Positions 23,211 to 34,619 of a DNA stretch of 64,000 nt are shown here, piece by piece. The position numbers and the translations under genes are program-made. How positions within the stretch are numbered: the first letter of the stretch is position 1; each line of letters starts with the position of its first letter. The notes under the pieces were generated by a model. It was not told where the DNA came from, searched no databases, and was given only the letters and a program-made list of their open reading frames with translations. Source of the stretch: Hofstenia miamia (taxonomy: Eukaryota > Xenacoelomorpha > Acoela); assembly GCA_004352715.1 (NCBI GenBank), contig SCFE01000004.1:305765-369764 (forward strand), read 5' to 3'.

Positions 23211-23240
23211 CATATGTATATATATATATGTATATATATA
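23175..23240. repeat. (TA)n microsatellite
   Basis: A long TA run with a few C/G interruptions. The sequence that follows (about 23330-23930) contains repeated ACCGGAT/ACCGGAC words, for example near 23330, 23385, 23873 and 23905. They look like subterminal repeats of another non-autonomous element whose ends I could not define. Confidence 0.85.
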
Positions 23241-24800
23241 GCCAATGTAACGTATTACTGTAATATCAACGCACTATAATAATATAGTAATAATAATTAT
23301 TTTGTATAATATAATTCCCAATATATTTTAACCGGATTATTCGGATCGGATTGCTTCTTAATTTGACTGGATTTTTACCGGTTTTAACCGGATACTTAGA
23401 AATTAGCACTTATTTGGTTACATACACCTATGCATCTACATGTACATCGGATATTCAAGTTAAAAAAATACATTCAATTCCTATGTGTCAAAATGAAACT
23501 ATATATATACATATAGGTGCAATATATATGAAATTTTTATGAAGCAAACATTATCGAAGTTTAGTGATATGTGATTATACACAAAAATTGACTAAATTTA
23601 GAACTTTATGAATGACTTGAAATCTAGTCTACATGTATATAGCAATAAAAACGCCAATTTATGCATCCTTTTTCTTCAAATTTGATATTTTTTAAAATGA
23701 TCCGCGCGTTATTGCAATTCTATAATTTGAAAGGCAAAAATGTAGATTAATTAGGACTAGGATTACAACAATGGCAATCTTTGCATCCTTTCCCACAATT
23801 TCTATTGTTTTGTAACACCTCAATAATTGTAACCAATATATCTTCAAAATCAAAAATAGAGTTACTTAACCGGACCTGACCGGATTAATTGGTTTTTTAA
23901 CCGGACAGGATTCAGCACTAATAATTATAGTAACTAGTAACGCGTTACCATTTAAAATATTCATTCATTCATTATGCGCTACGTCTAGGCTATTATTTCG
24001 ATATACATGTAGAGTACATTAACGACTTTTAATATTTTGGTAATAAGAATAAATATAGACGGAAATTTTCAAATATATTATTTGATTTATGTATTGAATA
24101 CAGAACATATTTTTAGTATAAGCTTCAGTAAAGTTTTACAGTTTAAAAAATTGCATAAGTGTGAAAATTTATTATTTATAAGTGCGAGTAAAATAAATAA
24201 GTTACGCACATGTTATTGAGCGAAACTATTACATTAGAATACCCATACGTAAAGCCAATGTATGAAATTCTTAAATTCATTTATTAAAATGCATAAATTA
24301 ATATTTTCTTGTTTCATTAGAATATTTAACTAATGTTGATATATATTGATTTATATAATTGTGAAGACTTTCATATGGTTAGTTAGAACTTAACAACACA
24401 AGTTTTAAAAATAAATTATTTGCATTCTAAAATCTTGACTACATTCGAGAAATACGAATTTTCGTATTCCTCGGCTACATTGGAGAAAGCTGAATAGAAA
24501 TTAAATTGCTTTCGCATCAAAGCATACTATCTATTAAATATGATTCCACAAAACGTTGCGTTCGAAATCATGACAATGGCATGGCACGTGTAAATCCTAT
24601 CGAGTATGTTACCAATAATAAAAAGATTGTAAGTTCAAATGTTATTATGGACAAGTGTTTGGATTTGGAATTAAATTCCTTGTTTGTTTCAATACGCTGT
24701 AATGTAATTGACCAACCACCAAAAAAAATTTATTTTTGTATATACTAGCATGGAGTTCTGTTCTTATATTATAATAGCAGAACTCCATGATACTTTGCAT

Positions 24801-26027
24801 CAGGCCTGTTCACAAATTAATGGTGGGAAAAATTTATTGCCATTAATGGAAATGCATTAATTGATTTTACATTTTTCAAAATGGCCATTAATTAATTTCT
24901 TACGCAATAAACAATAAAACGTTTATACCCCTCTTATAATGGTATAACACGTTGTAAGACGTCTTAAAATATGTCTTCCAAACGTCGTATAGAACTCCAT
25001 TTCTAAACGTTGCTGAATGCCATCTAGTGTCCACCAAATGATGTTATAAAACCTCTTCTAAACGTCTTCTAGACGTCTTCTAAACGTCTTCTATACGTCT
25101 TCTAAACGTCTTCTAAACGTCTTCTAAACCATTTCTAAACGTCTTAAAGACGTCTTCTACACCTGACATAAATGCCATTTCTAAACGTTTTCTAGACGTC
25201 TTCTAAACGTCTTCTAAACCATTTTAAGACGTGTTATAAGACACCTTTCTAACACGTTTTCTAAGCGTCTTCTAAACGTCTTATTAAACACCATTTCTAA
25301 GCGTTGCTGAATGCCATCTAGTGTCCACCAAATAATGTTCTGAAACGTCTTCTAAACCATTTCTAAACGTCTTCTAGACGTCTTCTAAACGTTTTCTAAA
25401 CCATTTTAAGACGTGTTAGAAGACGTCTTCTAAACGTTTTATTGTTTTTTGGGTAGGGCACCATTAATGGTCATTACTGCAATTGTTTTTAAGTTGTTTT
25501 TCCTTAAATAAACAAATTGAATCTTTCATCTATGCACCTTTCAGTGCTACATTTTTATTACAAGTCAAGCTAGTTGTCAGTTAGGTTATCCACACACAAG
25601 CTATTTTGGGATCAATGCTTATCGATCAATCACAAGTGAATTAATGTCATTCTATGACTGTGCTGAGTTGTGGCAATTTTCAATTTGATGGTTCGACAGC
25701 GCACCTGTCAAAATGTCATTACGCCTTGAAGCAAGTAAGCAGTTTAAACAAGGAAATAAATGCCATTGATGCTCACTTTTTGATAGTGTTTTTAAAGCGC
25801 TTTTTTATGCAAACCTAAAGGCATACTAGGTCAATTTAATTATACACTTCATAACTATTTAAAGAATTCGATATGAAAACAAAATGAAAATGATAAATTT
25901 CTGCATTATCATATGTAATTCTAAAATGGCCATTAATTTTCCATGGCGGACTTTTCATTTCTTCCATTTCCATTAATGGACTTTTAAAAAATATTTTTCC
26001 ATTAAATTATAATTTTTATCAGCCCTG
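24801..26027. mobile_element. hAT-like non-autonomous element containing a nested MITE
   Basis: The termini are CAGGCCTGTTCACAAATTAA at 24801 and, reverse complemented, CAGGGCTGATAAAAATTATA ending at 26027. Both are followed by further ATTAATGG/AATGGAAA-type repeats ('GGCCATTAATTAA', 'GGCCATTAATTTTCC'). The flanking 8-mers (CTTTGCAT and CGCTACAT) match at five of eight positions, as an aged hAT duplication might. A second element (24906-25455) has inserted near its left end. No transposase frame is visible. Confidence 0.55.
24906..25455. mobile_element. MITE built of 11-bp TTCTAAACGTC tandem units, copy 1
   Basis: The termini are inverted: CAATAAACAATAAAACGTTT on the left and, reverse complemented, CCAAAAAACAATAAAACGTT on the right. 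The interior is mostly runs of an 11-bp unit, TTCTAAACGTC, with variants TTCTAGACGTC and TTCTATACGTC. Some runs are back-to-back palindromes such as AGAAGACGTCTTCT. Two blocks share 'GTTGCTGAATGCCATCTAGT'. A second copy in opposite orientation is at 37499-37841. There is no coding capacity. Confidence 0.8.
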
Positions 26028-26988
26028 CGCTACATAGTCGTTTTGTCACAGTGAACTACTCAAATTAGCAATTTGTACAAAATATAGAAAAATATTTGAA
26101 GAATTTTTCAATTAATGTTATTCAATGCATAAAAATATATTTTTTATTAATTAAAGTTATATAACATGTTTATTGATTTCATTATTTAAAATTTGTAAAA
26201 GTTGGGTGTTTAGAACATCTGAAAAAAAGTTTGGGTGATAGAATATATTTCCGTGTTTACGCAATTTAATCGGACTTTCTAAAAATATTTGCAAAATATC
26301 GGTAAACTAGTGGTCCATAACGCTCTATAATAACTAGTTCTTGATATAGGCGTGAAAATGCATACACTGCATTGGTATCCACACTTCGAAGCGCCGGCAG
26401 TATTAAAAAGTAAGCTCTGAAAAGAAACATCTCAATCCTGTGGAGCTTTCATATTTTGGATCTACTTTTTAGTTAGTTTTTAAGTTTGATATATTATTGT
26501 GTGAAGAATGCAGTTGTATTAACACACGAAATACATCCTTCTGTACAATATTTTCGTAGCAAAAGGGAGTTCGAAAATCGAGTACTATCTTAATACATGA
26601 CGAGTACTATCTTAATACAGTGCGGTAAATGGACTTACATTCTTATATCTTTCTCAAATCTTTCTGTATGGCTAAGTAATGTGCATTGTAGAGCTGCTTT
26701 TCTTCAAAGGAAAAATTTGATAGACTTTGGTGCAATTTGCGTTTTACTTCGACATACAGAAAAATTTGAAAAAAATATAAATATTGTTAAAAATATATTT
26801 GGGCCATGTATTAAGACAGGATTTAGAATCTATCTTCCTACGCCATCATGCAACAAAAATATTTTTCAGTAGGAATATTTCGTTTACCAAACGGCTAATA
26901 CCGAAAAGATTCTAAGGTACAAATCTAAAATTAATACTGAATAATTTTGATAAATTTTTGTCACGATTTTCGAAATTTCAATATTTAG

Positions 26989-27285
26989 TAGTAATGTGCG
27001 GGTACGGATATTTTGTGTATTTTAAATATGATTTTTTTCAAATACATAAATTATAAATAAATGTTCACAAAATTAATAAATAATGAATGTGAAATGCAAA
27101 TAAATAATGAATGTGAAATGCGTTCAAAATTTTATTGAGCATTTGAAAATGACTTAATAGTTGCAAAAGAAATTTATTTTCAGGTATGGGTAAGAAATTA
27201 ATTGAGGTATTCGTGGGTGCTATAGTAAGAGTGTGTTTTGACTGGAAGGTACGGCTCTAAGAAAGCTCTACCCGCCCATCACTAA
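26989..27285. mobile_element. Small MITE with AGTGATGGGCGGGT-like ends
   Basis: The left end, GTAATGTGCGGGTACGG, and the right end (reverse complemented), TTAGTGATGGGCGGGTAGAG, form an imperfect inverted repeat about 300 bp apart. The ends resemble those of hAT-derived MITEs; I could not see a clear target duplication. Confidence 0.45.
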
Positions 27286-27621
27286 TATGTAGACTGAGAT
27301 AATTGTTTGTATTCAATTAATAAACACAGTTTTAAAATTAAACGTTGCTTTAATGAAAATATAACGAAACACAAAATTGTTTCATATGACTGATTCATAA
27401 ATAAAGAAAATTTTACCATTTCAACTTTACTTCACGCTGCTAGTTTAGACTTGTTCTTATCGAATATTTGCTTAAGTTTGCAAAAAACAAATTTGGCAAC
27501 TTTGTAATCTTTCATTCACTAGACTTGCTTGGTTTAAATAATTCCTAGAAATATTAGAGTGTCCAAAAATGATTACCACTGTACAAACAAAACATATTAT
27601 ATGATATTACAAAATAAAAAT

Positions 27622-28677
27622 TTAATCAATTTGAGAAATATAGTCCCCTCCCGATGAAATGACTTGGTCCAAATGTTCCTGAAGCTTTTTTATCTCCTTT
27701 ACCAACGTGGTTTCTGGTATGAGCCGGATCGAATGCTGCACGGCCTTCATAAGCACTTCAGGTCCATCAAACTGCTGTCCCCGCAACTCCATCTTGATAT
27801 GGCGGAATAAAAACCTATCCAGGAGGTTTAAATCAGGGCTGTAAGGCGATTGTTTTACGATCTGGACCTTTCTAAAGGCCAAAAACTGTTGAGTAAGTTC
27901 GGCTGAATGAGGACGAGCATTATCCATCTGGAAGAGGAGTTCATTCAACTTTACTTTGTTGTTTCTGAGATTTTGAAACCGGTGTGCTGTTTCTTTGATG
28001 TAATTAATCATGTAATCTGCATTAACTGACTTCCCGTGGGTAACATTGACACAGAAAACCTCTTTGGTTTACATGTGAAACTGATTAAAAACATAGTCTT
28101 TTGATTTGTTAACGTTTTCTTAACATGTGTTGGTTTTATTGTTTTTTTGGGAATCCAAACACGTCTCTTATCATTAAAATCCCAAGAAAACCACGATTCG
28201 TCCTCCACCAGGTAGTTTGACGCCATATAGGTGATTCCTTTGGATATGAACAATTTTCGTAGCTCCCTACATGCACTAATTCGTTCTGCTTTATTCCTGT
28301 CCGACAGGTTATGAGGCACCCAGACAGCATACACATTTCTGAGGTCTAACTTAATTGTTAGGATCTCATACACACATGATTTTGGTATTTTTGTAAGCTC
28401 CTCGATATCACGGCATGACAAACGACAATCTTCATCAATTAACCCTTTGATTTTTTGAATGTTTGCTGCAGAAGATGTTGAAATTGACCTTCCTGTAGTA
28501 GCACCTTTGGTTAGGCCAAAAGTCCCTCCTTCGATTTCTCTGATCCATCAATATATCGTGGATAGGTCTGGACTAGTTCCAGGATAGACCTTTGATAGCT
28601 CATGATAAATTTCCTGGCCCACTACACTTAGTTTATGGCGAGTTAACACGTAGAATCTGAAATGCGAATTCATAGCT
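27622..28677 (-). pseudogene. mariner transposase (DD34D), one stop and one frameshift
   Basis: Starts at ATG 28677 ('MNSHFRFYVLTRHKLSVVGQ'). A DNA-binding part follows with an in-frame TGA near 28547, then 'LSCRDIEELTKIPKSCVYEI' and the catalytic segments 'VEDESWF' (first Asp), 'LFQMDNARPHSA' (second Asp) and 'YSPDLNLLDRFLF' (third Asp). There are 34 residues between the second and third Asp, the mariner signature DD34D. A one-base frameshift lies near 28050-28070. The protein ends 'VISSGGDYISQID' and stop at 27622. Apart from the two lesions the frame is well kept, so the copy is fairly young. I could not identify matching terminal inverted repeats. Confidence 0.9.
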
Positions 28678-29797
28678 TGCAGCAGTGAGTAAAATTGGAA
28701 TTAAGCAATGGCTTTAGTATAAAAGTAAATTATAGATTTCTTATCAGTAAAAACTTTATCTGATGCAAATTAAACTGGCAAAAACGACTGTGTTATCGGT
28801 TTTTTAAATTAGGCCATGGGAAATGCAGTTTATGGCTAGAGGCAATCATATTCGGAAAACCTATTATAATAAAGATAAATCTACATGGAATTAGATTTAA
28901 CCATAAAAATTCTACCTATCCGCAAATCCCTGCTTGATTTTTGATTTTTTAGCTAAGTGTGAACAGAAGATGGTATGCATCTTTCCTTGCTTAGGGAGGA
29001 GCTGATTAGGTAGCAAACGAGGAACCGGTTGAACTTTCTAATAATACTACAAATATTGTTGTTGTTTAAAAAAATATTCATTTTCTGCATGATAAAAGAT
29101 AAATTTTTCCATTTTGCATGAATTTCGGGAGGCTTCCCACTTCTCATGAGAAACCTTGTCGCCCAATAGAAATCTATTTGATTTGAATATCAAATTCTGA
29201 TAGAGAAATTGCCTTGACAACGTGCATTTACAATATAATATACATTTTCACAATTACTTTTGGATTTCATTTCTAGAGAAGTTAGTATTCAGGTCATAAA
29301 TTTTTGATCCGATTATGTTTATATTGTTTTAAGCCTCATAAAACTTCCATTACATTGTGTAAAATCTTATATATAATTTCGATTTCATTATGTAGAAGCA
29401 TTACTGTAAAATCATTTAACTATAACAAATGGCTTTCGAAAAAAGTTTAAAATTTATTTTACAATCGCCTATTATAAATATCCCACTACAAAACCTTCAG
29501 TACAAGACTTCTTCAACAGATTGAATCTTAATTTCTTTTCTAAATCATATCCAAGGAATAAAGAGGGAAATCAATAGAAACTTCCATTGACATTTTGCGA
29601 AAATTTCCAAATGATCGTGAATTACCGATGCTTATGCATCTAAATTTGATATGCTTTCATTCTTGATAGAAAGATAGAGATGTATTCCACTTTCTCTTGT
29701 ATTTTAAATATTTTGAGCAATTTGAGATAAGGCGGGTGCCGAATGAATTTTATTGTTCATTTAAATGATAAAAAAAACTTTTTAATTAATTGATGAT

Positions 29798-29875
29798 CAG
29801 TATATTTGAAACATTGATAACATGCCAAATTTGCTTCAGTATATTTGAAACATTGATAACATGCCAAATTTGCTG
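29798..29875. repeat. 39-bp tandem duplication at the edge of the Polinton-like region
   Basis: 'CAGTATATTTGAAACATTGA' plus the following 18 bp occurs at 29798 and again at 29837. It lies directly before the first coiled-coil frame of the Polinton-like remnant and could mark its left junction. Confidence 0.9.
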
Positions 29876-29905
29876 CGAACATTGTTTACATTTCGATTAT
29901 TACAA

Positions 29906-30994
29906 GAAACAACAAACCTATTACAAAAACTATTTCTGATCAAGGAGATCTATTAAAAGATCAAGCAAATGTTATTAAGCAAAATCTAAAGGATCAAACA
30001 ATTGAATTATCTGAAATTAGAAAGAATCAAATACAGTTACAAGATGCAATAGAGGATTGGAAGCCATATAATCTTAATAATCTACAACAGTTAGAAGATG
30101 AAAGTTCTCTTGGAGATGAAAGTTCTCTTGGAGAAACAGAAACAAAGGCTCCACAAATTGAAACCAATTTTGATATAGATGTTCTAAATAAATATAGCTT
30201 AATTTTACCAAATGAACTTAAAACAATCAATGATTCTGAAAGAGAAGAAATAATTAAACAAATAGATGAAATTATAAAAGATAATGGAATAAAAAAGACA
30301 AGATTAACCAAAGGAAATAAAATATTGGAAAAGAAATATCATGAGTTAAAAGTTAAAATTGATGAGTTTGAAAAAATTAATAAACAAAAAACTAATTTAA
30401 CAAATGATGAGCAAGCACATTATAATAAAATTATTTATGACTATAATGAAGTTGTTGATAAACATGACGAAAATAATGCACTTTATGATGTCTTAGTAAG
30501 TGATGGGAAAGAATTAGATAAATACAGAAAGTTTGTTGATTTTGTTAGGAAAAATACTCAATTGGTTGACTCAAATGAATCTAATGACGGAAATATTCAA
30601 GGAAAAGGACTTAAGGGTAGAGATACTCTACCTGCAATTAAAAAGAAAAAGAAGTCTTTTCCCCTTAAAGTTGATGACAATATGTTTGGACTTACATTTA
30701 TAGATTTGGATAAATTATATAGAGAATATATTTTGGAAGCTTACTATGTAGATCAAAATGGTATGCCTTATGGGAAACCAATTATTTCTGAACCAATTGA
30801 TCAATCATTCATAGATCTTTTAACAAAGAGATATAATAAAAAACAAGATAAATACACTGAAAAGTCTAAGAGAGTGTTTAGGAATCTGGTGAAACTTGCT
30901 GGAGTTACAGGCAATCGAAAAAATCAAAAAGTTAAAAAGATAATTAAGGGTCAAAGTGTTTTCTACTACAATGATCCTTCACAATTAATGGATC
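29906..30994 (+). pseudogene. Polinton-like element: coiled-coil ORF, copy 1 (5' and 3' truncated)
   Basis: The frame is open without a stop from about 29906 to the single N at 30995, but no ATG is seen in its upstream part and the end is lost. It begins 'KPITKTISDQGDLLKDQANV', a heptad-like Gln/Lys/Glu-rich coiled coil. An Asp/Glu/Ser segment follows ('EDESSLGDESSLG'), then more coiled coil, then a Lys-rich linker ('GRDTLPAIKKKKKSFPLKVD'), then a basic domain 'KRYNKKQDKYTEKSKRVFRN' ending '..FYYNDPSQLMD'. A homologue sits at 32226. Proteins of this type recur beside packaging-ATPase genes in invertebrate Polinton-like elements to my recollection; their function is not established and I do not assign one. 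The N probably marks a contig join. Confidence 0.65.
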
Positions 30995-30995
30995 N

Positions 30996-31380
30996 AAACT
31001 TTGTTCCCCCCTCAATGGAATTTGGAGAGCCTTGAGCTTGGTTATAACATATATCATGTTCTCTACAAATAGCATCAATTTGATTATATAGTTGTACATT
31101 ATTTTTCAATTGTTTCTGTAAAGGATTATATGGTCAAGTATATTTATGATTTGGAAGTGTGAAACCTCCTTTTAGTTTTGGAAGGTAGCCAATTGCTTTA
31201 TGAATATCAAGGGCTCCTCCAACTTTAGATCTTACAAATTGTGTCTTTTTACTTCCACTACTTGCTACAAATTGATTTCAGCATATTTCTTCCATTTTTT
31301 GTTGTAAGTAATTGTCCTGAGCCTGGAATGGAACCTGTTAATCTTTTTTCTTTAACACAGTAATTTAAATTAGTTGTCAT
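30996..31380 (-). pseudogene. Polinton-like element: phospholipase A2-domain ORF, broken
   Basis: Starts at ATG 31380 and reads leftward. The N-terminal part has 'LLTTKNGRNMLKSIC', resembling a short zinc-ribbon-like segment often found at the start of such proteins. Further on it has 'LPKLKGGFTLPNH' and, near 31030-31060, 'ICREHDICY', the catalytic His-Asp-x-x-Tyr motif of phospholipase A2. The glycine expected in the upstream calcium-loop region is a TGA codon near 31133, and a frameshift lies near 31260. The frame runs into the single N at 30995. In parvoviruses and some Polinton-like viruses a PLA2 domain on a virion protein helps escape from endosomes. Here it is a dead remnant. It is divergent from the ATPase gene, with about 80 bp between their starts. 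Confidence 0.65.
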
Positions 31381-31462
31381 CTTTATAAAATAAGAAGTGA
31401 AATTAATTTCACAAAAGAGAAGTTCTACTTCTTTAAAAAATATTTTCTTTTTTTCTTGTATA

Positions 31463-32094
31463 ATGAAGATTATTAATTATGATACTCCAAAAGTGAAAAA
31501 TGACAAATCACCAGTAGATTTCTTACCAGAAGACTTTAGAAATCTTATATGTGGAAAATCAGGATGTGGAAAAACTAATTTATTAATGGATATGATTTTA
31601 AGACCTCTTATATATTATGATAAATTATACATCTATACTCCAAATTTTCATCAAGAAAAAATACAAAATCTAATTAAGATAATGGGAAGAATATCAGATA
31701 AAGTAGACTACAATGTTTTAGAAATATTACCAGAAGAATTTCTAAAAAACACTAATGAGTATTCAACAACAGGTAGAAAAATAGTTATCTTTGATGATCT
31801 TGTAAATGCCCCAGAAAAGACACAGAATAAAATTGCAAATCATTTCACTGATGGTCGTCATCAGAACATATCAGCAATATATATTTCACAATCATGTTAC
31901 AATCTTCCAAAGAAAATAAGGACAAATTGTACACACATGGTTTTATACACTCCTGTTGATAATTGTGATAAAATTCAATTGCTAAGGATAATTCTTTCAA
32001 TCCAGACCTTTTTGAAAGTTTGTCTAATTATGGCTTTCTTTTTGTGAACAAAGAAAAGAAAACTGTACATAGAAATTTAAATGAAACTTTGTAA
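31463..32094 (+). pseudogene. Polinton-like element: FtsK/HerA-type (A32-like) DNA-packaging ATPase, late frameshift
   Basis: I choose ATG 31463 because the conserved part starts soon after; an upstream in-frame ATG at 31397 would only add a non-conserved leader. It has 'DFLPEDFRNLICGKSGCGKT' with a perfect Walker A (GKSGCGKT), Walker B 'KIVIFDDLV' at about residue 110 and a downstream 'YISQSCYNLPKKIRTNC' segment matching the sensor region of A32-like packaging ATPases. The frame is intact for about 175 codons. A one-base shift near 31985 then moves the last segment ('FLFVNKEKKT') to another frame, ending at TAA 32094. These ATPases pump DNA into capsids of Polintons and related viruses. This is the best-preserved gene of the element. 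Confidence 0.8.
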
Positions 32095-32225
32095 TGAGTG
32101 CACAGCAAAGTGTCTTTTATATTAAAAGTTAAGGGACAACATGTCCTGTATTGCTAATGCAATGGAAATATATGTCCTGTATTGTATGAAAAATATTTTC
32201 TAAAATAATTATATAACAATAGATT

Positions 32226-33464
32226 AGGATGAATATAGAAAACTAGTTAATCTTGAAGATGAAGTCAGTAAGCAAGAAAAAAAGGTTTTACAACAAAAAC
32301 GTGACTACATTAACCAACAAAATGAAGTTCAGTACAACTTACAAGAAAAATACAAACCTATTACAAAAACTATTTCAGATCAAGGAGATCTATTAAAAGA
32401 TCAAACAAATGAATTAGTTCAAATGAGAAAAAATCAAAGGCAATTATAAGATACAATAGAGGATTGAAAGCCATATAATCTTAATAATCTACAACAGTTA
32501 GAAGATGAAAGTTCTCTTGGAGATGAGAGTTCTCTTGGAGCAAAGGCTCCACAACTTGAAACCAATTTTGATATAGATGTTCTAAATAAATATAGGTTAA
32601 CTTTACCAAATGAACTTAAAACAATCAATGATTCTGAAAGAGAAGAAATAATTAAACAAATAGATGAAATTATAAAAGATAATGGTAGAAAAAAGACAAG
32701 TTTAACAAAAGGAAATAAAATATTGGAAAAGAATAATGATAGGTTAGAACTTGTAATAAGAGAATTTAACAAATGATGAGCAAGTATATTATAATGAAAT
32801 TGTTAATCAACAAAATGAAGTTGTTGATAAACATGGCGAAAATACAGCAAATTATAATGTCTTAGTAAGAGATGGCAAAGAATTAGATAACTATAGAAAT
32901 TTTATAAAATTTATAAAAGAAAGTACTCAATTGATTCACTCTAACGAATCTATGGATGGAAATATTCAAAGAAAAGGACTCAAGTGTAGAGATACTCTAT
33001 CCCCAGTAAAGAAAAAGAAGACTTTTCCTCTTAAAGTTTATGACAACATGTTTAGACTTACATTTATAGATATGGCTTACTTTGTAGATCAAAATGGCAA
33101 GCCTTATGGGAAACCAATTGATCAATCATTCATAAATCTTTTAACAAAGAGATATAATAAAAAACAAGATAAATACACTGAAAAGTCTAAAAGAGTATTT
33201 AGGAATCTGGTAAAACTTGCTGGAGTTACAGGTCATCGCAAAAATCAAAAAGTTAAAAAGATAATTAAGGGTCAAAGTGTTTTCTACTACAATGATCCTT
33301 CACAATTAATGGATCGCTTAGAATTACTTACTTCTTCTAAGAATGCTGGAAATGATTGTGCTCAAATTTATAATTAAATTATTCAGTTAATTGACGAATT
33401 AGCAAGGTTGAAAGCTATTGCTAAAGATGATGTTAAGAAGTTTTACAATAAATTACAAAATTAA
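32226..33464 (+). pseudogene. Polinton-like element: coiled-coil ORF, copy 2
   Basis: Homologous along its length to 29906-30994, and extending further at both ends. The 5' part reads 'DEYRKLVNLEDEVSKQEKKV'. The shared coiled coil has a TAA near 32447 and a TGA near 32466, then a further shift near 32765. The C-terminal part (32931-33374) ends 'MDRLELLTSSKNAGNDCAQI'. One more in-frame stop separates 'IIQLIDELARLKAIAKDDVK' before the terminal TAA at 33464. Relative to copy 1 it lacks a short segment ('EYILEA' region) near 33075. Copy 1 has fewer lesions, so the two have decayed independently or come from two different insertions. Confidence 0.65.
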
Positions 33465-33533
33465 TTAAATTTTAAATGTTAAAAGAGTTAACCACAAGTT
33501 TAGAGTTTTTTTCTAATATCTTATATATTAGGT

Positions 33534-34389
33534 ATGACTGAAATTCCTTCATTGCTAAATTCAAATTATGCAAATGCTGTGGGTAAACCTTCTGATTTCA
33601 CAGTAAAATTTGTAAATCCTATAAGATTGCACACACAAACACAATACATTTGCCTAGATCAAATAAATATGTCATACTCTTGTTAAAATATATCTGAGGA
33701 GTATAAGAACACCAAAATTGAATATTCCCATGATGAGGGTCTTACTTGGACACAAATTACATTTCTTGATGGTATTTGCCAGTACAAAAATATATCTGCA
33801 TACATAAATAATGAAATGGTTGCAAATGGTCATAAATGAATAGAAACTACAGATAAACATATTGAAATTATTTTTAATGAGAATACGTATAATGTGTTTA
33901 TTTTCTTCGATCCTAAAATGTGGTTAAAATTTGATAAAGAATTTGGTGATCTACTAGGTTTTGTTAATGACTTTAATAATCAATTTTATGGGAGTAATTT
34001 TAAATTAATGTTAATTGAGAGTACAATTTCAGATCATGTTTCTAACATTACAAAAGGAATTGATAACATTTTAATTCATTGTTCTCTGATAAGTGATAGC
34101 ATATATAATGGAAACTCTAGTGATATAGTATTTACTTTTTCTACAAATGATTTAGAATCAAGTTATCCATTTACAAAAAAAACCTTTGTGCAAATTATTC
34201 AACAAAATCAGCACAAATGAAGTAAGAGAAATAAGAATATACATTACTGATAGCCAAAATCAAATTATTAATTTAAATGATAATCATGTTCACTTATTAT
34301 TCTCCACAACAGTTATTGTCGATTTTACAATGAATATGGATTGGGTAGGGGCTATTGCTATGCTATTAAAAATACTTGTCATTTCTTAA
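33534..34389 (+). pseudogene. Polinton-like element: candidate virion (capsid-associated) protein, broken
   Basis: Starts at ATG 33534 ('MTEIPSLLNSNYANAV'), 70 bp after copy 2 of the coiled-coil ORF and in the same direction. The frame has stops near 33684 and 33838 and a frameshift near 34190. The later part is a beta-rich 'DNILIHCSLISDSIYNGNSS' and 'IVFTFSTNDLESSYPFTK' segment, continued in another frame by 'VREIRIYITDSQNQIINLND'. Short strands separated by polar turns and the neighbouring packaging ATPase suggest a jelly-roll-type virion component. I do not recognise a diagnostic major-capsid or penton motif, so this is inference. Confidence 0.45.
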
Positions 34390-34619
34390 AGAAATACCCT
34401 TTATTAGGACATCTGACAGGTTTTATGTTTTGCTTAAGAAATAGGGTGTAATTAAAAGTAGAAGCACTGAATTTCATGTAAAAATTCTGAACAACAAGTG
34501 GCTTTAAAAACATTTTGGGATGTCCGCAAAAGGCAGATTTTATAAGAAATGAAAAAAATTGCTCAAAAACATATTGGTGCATAAGTTAAAATCGGGTATA
34601 ATTGAATAATTATTTATAT

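Noticed and set aside
24925-25440. CRISPR-like array of short repeats at 25 kb
   Set aside because: The 11-bp units are contiguous without spacers, lie inside paired MITE ends, and the genome is eukaryotic.
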